A stretch of 64,000 nucleotides of DNA from JANNSX01 sp046348995 (lineage in GTDB: Bacteria > Pseudomonadota > Alphaproteobacteria > Rhizobiales > Hyphomicrobiaceae), in contig JAXMDB010000008.1 of the NCBI GenBank assembly GCA_046348995.1, positions 1-64,000 on the forward strand, written 5' to 3'. The notes beneath the pieces were generated by a model. That model was not told where the DNA came from. It saw nothing but the letters and a program-made list of their open reading frames with translations, and searched no databases. The position numbers were made by a program, and so were the translations under genes. Shown one piece after another: positions 42,126-49,182 of this stretch. Within the stretch, counting starts at the first letter, position 1, and the number at the start of each line of letters is the position of its first letter.

Positions 42126-43184
42126 ATGTCAGGTCGCTCCGAGGCCAACGGTCATGGCCACAACCGTTCGCAGCCGTTGCCGCAGCACCTCTATTTTCTT
42201 CTCGTCCCGCAGTTCTCGATGATCGCCTTCACGATGGCGATCGAGCCGATCCGCATCGCCAATCGGATGCTCGGCCGCCCATTCTACAAATGGGAGCTCC
42301 TCTCGACCGACGGCAAGCCGGTGACCGCCTCGAACGGCGTCACCATCGCCGTCGACACCTCGATCGCCGCCGTCCAGCGCGCCTGCCTCGGCCCGACGCC
42401 GACGCGGATGGTGGTCGTCTGCTCGGGGCTCGATGTCGAGAATTTCCGCGATGCCTCCGTCGAGGCGTGGCTGAGACGCATGCACGCCCAGGGCGCCTCG
42501 ATCGGCGGTGTCTGCACGGCGGCCTGGATCCTCGCCGAGGCCGGCCTCCTCAACGAGCGGCGCTGCGCCATTCACTGGGAGAACCTGCCGGGGTTTGCCG
42601 AGCGCTTCCCCGATGTCGATGTGCAGTCCGTGCTCTTCGAGGTCGACCAGAGCATCTACACCTGCGCCGGCGGCACCTCCTCGCTCGACATGATGCTGCA
42701 CATGATCGGCGCGACGCACGGCGAGGAGCTGGTGACGAGCATCTGCGACCAGTGCCTCATCGATCGCATCCGCCGCCCCGACGACCGGCAGCGGCTGCCG
42801 ATCGGCGCGCGTGTCGGCGTCCAGAATCCGCGGCTGCTCCGCATCATCGAGCTGATGGAAGCCAACATCACCGAGCCGTTGAAGCTCGCCGAGATCTCCC
42901 GGCAGTCGAAAATCTCGCGCCGCCATGTCGAGCGCTTGTTCGATCATCACATGGGCCGCTCGCCCGCGCGCTACTATCTCGACGTCAGGCTCGAGCGGGC
43001 GCGGCAGCTGCTGCGGCACTCGAACCTGCCGATCGTCGAGGTGGCGATCGCGTCGGGCTTCGTCTCGGCCTCGCATTTTTCCAAGCGCTACCGCGAGCGC
43101 TACGACATCTCGCCCCAGGCCGATCGCCGCGAAGGCGAGCCGCTGGTCATCACGAGCCACGCCTCGGCGGTGGCGGCGGAGTAG
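42126..43184 (+). CDS. GlxA/GbdR-type AraC family transcriptional regulator
   Basis: A 352-residue regulator. The N-terminal DJ-1/PfpI-like domain includes FLLVPQFSMIAFTMAIEPIRIAN, GVCTAAWILAEAGLL and the ALL-type HWENLPGFAERFP. The C-terminal AraC domain has two helix-turn-helix units: LKLAEISRQSKISRRHVERLF and LPIVEVAIASGFVSASHFSKRYRE. GbdR, SouR and CdhR in this class respond to glycine betaine, sarcosine or carnitine. It diverges from fhs and lies close to soxBDAG, so control of that region is a reasonable inference. GGGAGA lies about 8 bases before the ATG. Confidence 0.93.
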   Translation: MSGRSEANGHGHNRSQPLPQHLYFLLVPQFSMIAFTMAIEPIRIANRMLGRPFYKWELLSTDGKPVTASNGVTIAVDTSIAAVQRACLGPTPTRMVVVCSGLDVENFRDASVEAWLRRMHAQGASIGGVCTAAWILAEAGLLNERRCAIHWENLPGFAERFPDVDVQSVLFEVDQSIYTCAGGTSSLDMMLHMIGATHGEELVTSICDQCLIDRIRRPDDRQRLPIGARVGVQNPRLLRIIELMEANITEPLKLAEISRQSKISRRHVERLFDHHMGRSPARYYLDVRLERARQLLRHSNLPIVEVAIASGFVSASHFSKRYRERYDISPQADRREGEPLVITSHASAVAAE

Positions 43185-43248
43185 CGGCACCGCCAGAAAC
43201 GGCGAATTGCTCCCTGAACGTCTCTTCATCTCAAATATTCCGTACGCC

Positions 43249-43268
43249 CCTGTTACACATGTGACAGG
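43249..43268. promoter_or_regulatory. 20-base inverted repeat upstream of a secreted-protein gene
   Basis: CCTGTTACACATGTGACAGG pairs at nine of ten positions (one as T-G). It lies 65 bases before the ATG at 43333 and 65 bases after the GlxA-type regulator stop. No T-run follows, which favours an operator over a terminator. Confidence 0.4.
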
Positions 43269-43332
43269 CAACGGCACCGGCCGTCTCCTAAGTATCTGTG
43301 GACTGACGGAACACAGATTTCAGGAGCCTCCC

Positions 43333-43932
43333 ATGCGCAACTCTCCAATCCTCGCTGCCTGTCTCGCCTCGCTCGTAATCAGCACTCTCGCACCGGTATC
43401 CGCCGAAGCTGCCACAGCTCGGCAATGGTGGATGCGCGACTGGAACTGCACGAACGCCCACAAGCAGAAGATGCAGATCAAATCCCAGATCATCGACGAC
43501 ATGGAGTGCAACGAGGACTACTGCACGGTCAGCAGCGACGCCATTGCCATCCTGAAGTGGCGGCTCGTCGATGGAGCCGGCTCGGTGAGCTTCCGCGTCA
43601 CCAATGCGACGAGCACGTCGGTCAGCGCGACCGATCGCCCGGACGGCGGCGACACCGTTCTCGACATGATCGTGCAATTCAAGGAGAACGGCCACGAGCG
43701 CGCTGCCGGCACGATGACATCGGCGGGATCGGGCCCGTCCGACATCATCTGCACGACCGGCAGCTTCGCCTCGCTCGAGCCTGTCGTCGTCAGGAAGCCG
43801 GGCAGCAAGTTTGACGCGAAGAAGGACAAGCTCCCGGCCGGTGACGAGGTGGTCGCTCGCAAAGCATCGGACAGCTCGGCGATCCTCAAGAAAGCCAAGC
43901 CCAAGCTCGAAATTCCTAACATCGCCGAGTAA
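43333..43932 (+). CDS. Secreted protein of unknown function
   Basis: A 199-residue protein with a signal peptide (MRNSPILAACLASLVISTLAP, cleavage near AEA-A). Four cysteines lie in the mature part (WNCTN, MECNED, YCTVS, IICTT). The C-terminal 60 residues are rich in Lys, Asp and Pro. I do not recognise a family. CAGGAG lies 7 bases before the ATG. It is the first of three consecutive secreted-protein genes on this strand but is not clearly related to the other two. A strong hairpin follows at 43957. Confidence 0.75.
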   Translation: MRNSPILAACLASLVISTLAPVSAEAATARQWWMRDWNCTNAHKQKMQIKSQIIDDMECNEDYCTVSSDAIAILKWRLVDGAGSVSFRVTNATSTSVSATDRPDGGDTVLDMIVQFKENGHERAAGTMTSAGSGPSDIICTTGSFASLEPVVVRKPGSKFDAKKDKLPAGDEVVARKASDSSAILKKAKPKLEIPNIAE

Positions 43933-43956
43933 CCGAGCTTAACCACTCGCCTGTGA

Positions 43957-43989
43957 CCATCCGTCGTCGCACTGTTGCGCGACGGATGG
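43957..43989 (+). terminator. Strong hairpin between secreted-protein genes
   Basis: CCATCCGTCG (43957-43966) pairs perfectly with CGACGGATGG (43980-43989), with three more CG pairs inside. There is no T-run, so it may act as an mRNA-stabilising 3' end or a factor-dependent stop. Confidence 0.4.
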
Positions 43990-44034
43990 ACTTGCTAGAC
44001 AGGACGCGGCCTTCACTCAGGATCGGTTGACGAG

Positions 44035-45144
44035 ATGACACGCACATTTGCGACGATAGCCACCACGCTCGCCCGTCCGGCCGTCGCTGCGCTGCTGGCG
44101 GCGGGTGTGCTTGCCGGTGCTGCGCGGGCTCAAACCGCGACACCGAGCGCCGATCAACAGGCGTGCCTCGTCGCCAAGTTCACTCGGGCGAACGAGGTGA
44201 TGGATGCGGCCAGCACGCAAGCCGCTGATCTCTTCAAGTCGCGCTATCCCGACAAGGCCGAGCTCATCGATGCCATGCGGGCGGCCGACTCCTCGCTCCG
44301 GGATGGCTCCCTCGTCGTCTTCAAGCATCTGATCGCCACGGATCCGTCGAAGCTCAACCTGCGCGACGGCATGGGGATCGAGATCGCGGTGCCGATGTTC
44401 ACCGTTGCGACGGAGCTCGAAGCCCTCAAGGGCGTCGATCCCAGCGTTCAAGATCTTCTCGATCGAGGCGCGGCAGCGCAGAAGTCGCTCGAGGCCAACG
44501 AGGCGCTGCAGACCTGGTATCGCGAGGAGGCCATGCCGGCACTTCAGAACGAGGTGATGGCTTTTCAGACCGAGGCGCGGAGCAAGCTCGCCGAGATCAA
44601 CACACAGGAGTGCGGCTGGCCGGCCAAAGGCGCGGCGGCGCTGAGCGATGCGCGGCGGAGCTGCATGATCGATGCCGTCAAGACACTGTCGACGGCTCAA
44701 GTCACGAGCGAGCAGGCAACAGCCGCCCTTTGGCTAAAGGCTATGCCGGAACAGGCCGCGCTCATCTCGGCCGAGCGCGACCGCAAGATCGCCGAATCCG
44801 AGATCGCGGCCATCGAGTTCGCTTACGCCGCGACCACCGCGCCCATGCGTCTCCTGATGTCGCCTGATGCCGAGGAGGTCTACCAGTTCCAAACTCTCAT
44901 GCCGCTCGAGATCGAGTCTGCGCGCATGGAGCTCGAGACCAGTGATCCGGCCTACGTCGAGGCCAAGGAGCGCAGGCGCGCGGCGACTCGAGCCTCGGCC
45001 AAGCTCGGGGGCGTGCGGCGGCTCACCTATCTCATCAGCGACGCCCAATCGAAAGGCATCCCGATGGACGATGAGCTGTTTCGCGCCGAGCAGGAGGCGA
45101 TTTCGCAGGCCGGCACCGCCTCGTCGGCCAAGTGCCCCCGCTGA
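44035..45144 (+). CDS. Secreted protein with two copies of an unnamed cysteine-bracketed domain
   Basis: A 369-residue protein with a signal peptide ending near AARA (residue 32). The mature chain is two repeats of one domain. Repeat 1 runs Cys44 to Cys193 and repeat 2 Cys210 to Cys367. Both start with a Cys followed by hydrophobic residues, a Pro at +28 and an Ala at +31, Leu-Ile at +33/+34 and Ala at +36. The next gene encodes a third copy. No family name is known to me. The Cys pairs probably form disulfides. The gene ends just before the third-copy gene, so they are likely co-transcribed. Confidence 0.8.
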   Translation: MTRTFATIATTLARPAVAALLAAGVLAGAARAQTATPSADQQACLVAKFTRANEVMDAASTQAADLFKSRYPDKAELIDAMRAADSSLRDGSLVVFKHLIATDPSKLNLRDGMGIEIAVPMFTVATELEALKGVDPSVQDLLDRGAAAQKSLEANEALQTWYREEAMPALQNEVMAFQTEARSKLAEINTQECGWPAKGAAALSDARRSCMIDAVKTLSTAQVTSEQATAALWLKAMPEQAALISAERDRKIAESEIAAIEFAYAATTAPMRLLMSPDAEEVYQFQTLMPLEIESARMELETSDPAYVEAKERRRAATRASAKLGGVRRLTYLISDAQSKGIPMDDELFRAEQEAISQAGTASSAKCPR

Positions 45145-45185
45145 ACATGTGCGCCGGACGTTTCCCCTTCCTCTGGAGAGCAAAA

Positions 45186-45752
45186 ATGTTCCCCCTTCCC
45201 CAGCATCTGCGCCGCCTCGCGCTCTCCGCATTCGCCGCCGCAGTCGTCCCGGCCGGCGCCCACGCGGGCATCGCGCTGACGCCCGCGCAGAAGACCTGCA
45301 TCGTCGAGACTGGCGCAGCGATCGCCGAGGCCAAGCGCGCAGAGCTCGCGGCCCAGCTCGCCTATGCCACGGCCCTCGCCCCCGACAGCAAACCGCTGTT
45401 CGATGCACTCCAGGTCGTAGACCTCGCGTCCCTCGAGGTGCAGCGCCTGCAGCTCACCTATCTCACCGAACACTTCCCCGCCGAAACGCCATACGACCCC
45501 GCGGAAGTGCCGGTCTCGAGCCTGCAAGCGGCCGTCGACGAGCCGATGCTGATGGCGCTCGAGACCGATGCGGTCTACACCCAGGCCGTCGCGGCCCTTG
45601 CCGACGCCACCTACGACGCCGACAAGCTCGGCGGCCGCGAGCGCGCCGGCTACGTCATGGCCAAGGCGCCGCCGAACCCCGACCAGCAAGCCGCCGCCCT
45701 CGAAGCGGGCAACGCGTACTACGCGTTGACCGACAAAGTATGCGGGCCGTAG
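45186..45752 (+). CDS. Secreted protein with one copy of the cysteine-bracketed domain
   Basis: A 188-residue protein with a signal peptide (hydrophobic ALSAFAAAVVPAGAHA). The mature domain runs from Cys38 to Cys186 and shares the Cys +28 Pro spacing and D-A at +35/+36 with both repeats of the upstream protein. It also shares the KLGG-R-Y pattern with repeat 2 at equal spacing from a preceding D-Y-A-T pattern. GGAGAG precedes the ATG at 45186; a GTG 54 bases earlier overlaps the upstream gene. Function is unknown. Confidence 0.78.
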   Translation: MFPLPQHLRRLALSAFAAAVVPAGAHAGIALTPAQKTCIVETGAAIAEAKRAELAAQLAYATALAPDSKPLFDALQVVDLASLEVQRLQLTYLTEHFPAETPYDPAEVPVSSLQAAVDEPMLMALETDAVYTQAVAALADATYDADKLGGRERAGYVMAKAPPNPDQQAAALEAGNAYYALTDKVCGP

Positions 45753-45890
45753 CTGAATGCGTGAACACTGACGGCGCTGAATCTGGGACTCGGCTGTAGC
45801 CTGAGTTTGCTGGCTGATGTTGCGATCGAGCAGCAGTCACCTTTGGCTCAGCGTGCACTATCACCGCGCGTATATGCGTGCGGTGAGTCC

Positions 45891-47145
45891 ATGTTTGAAT
45901 TCATTCAAGAGTTTTTCAGCTCCCTCGTCGCCTGGCTCGACAATCCAGCCATCAAGCTACTCTCTTATGTCGTCAGCCCTCTTCTCGCCCTGATCTCGTT
46001 CGCCTACGGCATGCGCGAGCGTGGCCGCCTGCAGCGAATGATCTTGTCGATCACGAAAAGCAACCGGCGTCTCGGTCGGGTCAAGGAGCAGGTGCACCAG
46101 GAGCAACTCCGCATCGCCGACATGCATCGCGAGCTCGAGGCGACAAAGTCGGAGGTCTCGGAGAAGGAGCGCACGGTTCGCAATCTGCGCGCCGAGCTCG
46201 AGGGGATTACCAAGGGTTCCGCGCAGCTCTGGAAGCTGAGGCCCAACCAGCCATTCCCGGAATACAAGAGCTGGATGCGGGACCCGTTGGGCGCGAGGAT
46301 TGTGACGTTCGCAAACCTGAAAGGTGGCGTCGGGAAGACCACTCTCGCGGCGAATTTTGCAGCTTATGTCAGCGAGACTCTCCGAGAAGCCGGTCTTAGT
46401 CATTGATCTCGACTACCAGGGCTCGCTCTCCAACATGATGATGCTGGCGGCCGAACAGGAGATCGAAAAGTCAGACGTCGACGAATTGCTCCGGGATGGC
46501 GCCACTCTGTCGACGCTCACCGGAATCGAGAAGCATCTGTCTAGGCGCCTCAAGAACGCCTGGCTCGTCCCCGCAAGCTTTACCCTGGCCGAAATCGAGA
46601 ACCAGCTTCTCCTACACTGGTTGCTCAACGAAACTTCCACAACCGATGTACGGTACAGACTGCGCGCGTGCTATTGGATCCGAACGTGCGCCGACGCTTT
46701 GCGGCCATTGTGATCGATACTCCCGCCACGGATGAGCATCGGCACAATCAATGGGCTTCTCGCCAGCCATTACTTTGTCGTCCCCTCGACTCTGGACGCA
46801 CTTAGTGCCCGAGCAGTTCCACAGTTTATAGCCAACATGCGCTCGATAAAGAAAGAACTGGACCTGGACCTCGACCTAGCGCGTGTGATCGGAATGATGT
46901 CGCGAGCAAGCGCGCTGGCCTCACGCGAGAAAAAAGCCCTAGATGCCATCCGCGATGGAGCAATGAACTGGAAGGCCGATACTGACTTCGTTTCACCGTA
47001 CTTTCTGCCCCGCCGGGTCGGGATTGCCGACGCCGCAGGCGACGACATCGCGTATCTGGGCTTTAACAATGGGGAGCCGCTTCGGGCGCTCTTCGATCCG
47101 CTTTTCGCCGACATCGCCGAGCGAATCATGTTAACGAATCATTAA
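45891..47145 (+). pseudogene. Broken membrane-anchored ParA/MinD-like ATPase gene
   Basis: The frame starts MFEFIQEFFSS, has a membrane helix (LLSYVVSPLLALISFAYG, about 25-42), a charged coiled-coil stretch (about 55-110), then the deviant Walker A of ParA proteins, FANLKGGVGKTTLAANFAAY. The product then needs three one-base shifts: an extra C near 46382, a missing G near 46662 and an extra C near 46725. Corrected, it continues EKPVLVIDLDYQGSLSN, ARVLLDPNVRRRFAAIVIDTPP and MSIGTINGLLASHYFVVPST, ending at 47145. All ParA signature blocks are there, so the damage is recent or an artefact. The region is lower in GC than its neighbours. Confidence 0.8.
47131..47145. promoter_or_regulatory. Putative CtrA-binding site (TTAA-N7-TTAA)
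   Basis: TTAACGAATCATTAA matches the CtrA spacing exactly. It overlaps the last codons of the broken ParA-like gene and lies about 105 bases upstream of the small ORF at 47250. Because it includes a stop codon, chance is harder to exclude than for the site at 23217. Confidence 0.3.
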
Positions 47146-47249
47146 TCTCCCTTGACTCGCTGCGCCGCCTATCGCGCCGCCCCCGAGTCCGTATGGGCAC
47201 TCGTCACATGCGTAGCCCGCCCTGGCAGGGACCGCATTGGAGGCCTATA

Positions 47250-47567
47250 TTGGATTACAATAGCTTAGATGTTGACGAGACGGATGAGATGGCACGCGGC
47301 CGAGCCGATGATGGGCTCGTTAGGGAGCATGCGGGAAAGCTGACCGCGACGGGGCTGGATCGCGAGCAGTTCGACTCTGCTTATTCTGACCTGGCATCTG
47401 ACAAGCGGCTCAAGGCCGCCGAGATTATCGCAATCGCCCAGGCCTATGCCAAGGGACGCAAGCCCAAGTCCAAGTCGGACGCCATGACGGCGATCCGCAA
47501 GCGCTTCGTCGAGCTGAGGCAGATCGAAACCCTAAGTCGCAATGCCGAGAAGGCCCGTCCCTGGTAG
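47250..47567 (+). CDS. Small soluble protein downstream of the ParA-like gene, unknown function
   Basis: A protein of about 105 residues when started at TTG, which has GGAGG 6 bases upstream; a longer frame starts at ATG 47193. The mid-part DLASDKRLKAAEIIAIAQAY and KSKSDAMTAIRKRFVELRQIE is helical and basic and could contact nucleic acid or a partner. No family is recognised. Base composition is lower in GC than the flanking core genes. It may form a two-gene cassette with the ParA-like gene. Confidence 0.6.
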   Translation: MDYNSLDVDETDEMARGRADDGLVREHAGKLTATGLDREQFDSAYSDLASDKRLKAAEIIAIAQAYAKGRKPKSKSDAMTAIRKRFVELRQIETLSRNAEKARPW

Positions 47568-47576
47568 GCGAAACCC

Positions 47577-48485
47577 TTACCCCCGCCTTGCCCCCCATCT
47601 TGCGATGGCGACGCCCATGAGGATGATGCCGAGCGCGAGGTAGGCCGTCAGTCCGGGGCGCTCGCCGAGCACGACGGCGCCCCAGAGCACGCCCGAGATC
47701 GGCACCAGGAAATTGATCTGCGAGAAGAACGATGCGCCTTGCCGGCGAACCAGCGTGAAGAGGATTACGGTGCCGAGCGCCGTCTGGAAGATGCCGAGCG
47801 CAACGATCGCCAGGAGCGAGCGCGCGGAGGGCGCGATCGTCCAGGGCTGATCGACGATCAGCGACACGGGCAGCAGGAGCAGTGCCGACACCAGCATGAC
47901 GGAAGCGATGGCCGCCATTCGCGGCACGCCGTTGAGCGAGCGTGTGACGTTGGCATTGATGCCGTAGCAGAATGCGGCCGCGGCGACCGCAAGCTCACGC
48001 ATCACCTCGCCGCCGAGGCCCGTCAACCGCGACGGGCCGATGAGAATGACGAGACCGATGAAGCCGAGAACAATGCCGGCGATCTTGCCGGGCGTCAGGC
48101 GATCGTCGGCCGTCATCACATGCGCGATCAGCATCGTCGTCAGCGGCATGACGCCCATCAAGATCGCGGCGAGGCCCGAGTCGATCCGCTCCTCTCCCCA
48201 GCCGATGAGCGAGAACGGCAGGGCATTGCCGGTGATTGCCGTCACGAGGATAGCGCCCCAGATCCGTGAGCCGCGCGGCAGCCGCTCGCCCTGCCAGCGG
48301 GCGAGAGCCAGCATGACGCCAACCGCGATGACGAGCCGCATCAAGGTCATGGTGACGGCCGGCACCGTCTCGACGCCCATCTTGATGAACGTGAAGCTGC
48401 CGCCCCACAACGCCGCGAGGCCGAACAAAAGCGCATAGTCCGCTGGCATCGGCGGCGGGCGGATGCTGGGCGTGGAATCGGACAT
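47577..48485 (-). CDS. DMT-superfamily (EamA/RhaT-like) transporter
   Basis: A protein of about 302 residues with ten helices in two EamA repeats: LLFGLAALWGGSFTFIKMGVE starts the first, GIVLGFIGLVILIGPSRLTGL closes it, and ASFFSQINFLVPISGVLWG with LGERPGLTAYLALGIILMGV ends the second. The ATG at 48485 is chosen; the frame extends ten codons upstream without support. It is a likely exporter of a small metabolite. It stands alone and is convergent with the small ORF at 47250. Confidence 0.88.
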   Translation of the reverse strand: MSDSTPSIRPPPMPADYALLFGLAALWGGSFTFIKMGVETVPAVTMTLMRLVIAVGVMLALARWQGERLPRGSRIWGAILVTAITGNALPFSLIGWGEERIDSGLAAILMGVMPLTTMLIAHVMTADDRLTPGKIAGIVLGFIGLVILIGPSRLTGLGGEVMRELAVAAAAFCYGINANVTRSLNGVPRMAAIASVMLVSALLLLPVSLIVDQPWTIAPSARSLLAIVALGIFQTALGTVILFTLVRRQGASFFSQINFLVPISGVLWGAVVLGERPGLTAYLALGIILMGVAIARWGARRG

Positions 48486-48682
48486 GGCCGCCCGGTTAAC
48501 ACGCGACGCCGTCATTCACCACTCCTGTGGCAGGGCGTCTTCCTGCCGAGATCTCCAATCGCCGCCCACAAAATCCGCAAACGCATAAAACTTTCAGGCG
48601 GGAATTTGCCGCTTGTAAGCATTTCGCGAGTATTAACGATGGCTGGCGCCAGTCCACCAAAGCAGTCCGTCGGGGATAGTCC

Positions 48683-49177
48683 ATGAATTTCGTGTTCGTC
48701 GAGCCGGAGCGGCCGGCGCGAAAAGCGCAAGCCGAGTCCATAGTTGCCCAGCTGCCCGTGGTCGTCGCGCAGGCCGAAGCGCCGTCGCGTCCCGCAGCCG
48801 CTGCGAAGCCGAGCGACAACCGCCGCGCCCACCGCAAGCCCGTCAAGCTGCCGGCCAACATCAGCGACGCCAGCCAATCGTTCGGCTGCACTGTCGTCGA
48901 CATGTCTGCGACGGGCGCCCGCCTCGAGCTGCATCGGCGCGAAAGCCGCCGTCACGGTGGCGACATCGAGCTGCCGCAGCGCTTCTTCCTCGTGATGGAG
49001 AACCTGCTCGAGCGCTCGGTCGTCGAGTGCTACGTCATGTGGCACCGCGGCAGCCGCGCCGGCGTCCAGTTCATCGGCCCGATCGATTCCCGGACCAAGA
49101 AGCTGCCTCAGCGCAAGGCCACATCTGCTGGCAAGGAAAAGGCCAAAGCCGCGCCCGCCTCGCTGCGCCGCCGCTGA
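48683..49177 (+). CDS. PilZ domain protein
   Basis: A 164-residue protein. After a 45-residue variable, Ala-rich N-terminus comes a PilZ domain: NRRAHRKPVKLPANIS carries the RxxxR-type c-di-GMP binding start, CTVVDMSATGARLEL is the D/NxSxxG motif, and VVECYVMWHRGSRAGVQFIG closes the barrel. The C-terminus is Lys/Arg rich. Such proteins bind c-di-GMP and act on motility or exopolysaccharide. It ends 5 bases before the convergent priA stop. A half CtrA-type motif (TTAACGAT) lies about 50 bases upstream. Confidence 0.88.
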   Translation: MNFVFVEPERPARKAQAESIVAQLPVVVAQAEAPSRPAAAAKPSDNRRAHRKPVKLPANISDASQSFGCTVVDMSATGARLELHRRESRRHGGDIELPQRFFLVMENLLERSVVECYVMWHRGSRAGVQFIGPIDSRTKKLPQRKATSAGKEKAKAAPASLRRR

Positions 49178-49182
49178 TCCCG

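Noticed and set aside
45132..45185. Upstream start for the third cysteine-bracketed domain protein
   Set aside because: The GTG lies inside the previous gene; the ATG at 45186 has GGAGAG and begins a proper signal peptide.
46324..46713. A separate 129-codon gene inside the ParA-like region
   Set aside because: Its translation joins seamlessly to the flanking frames as one ParA protein once single-base shifts are corrected, so it is a piece of the broken gene.
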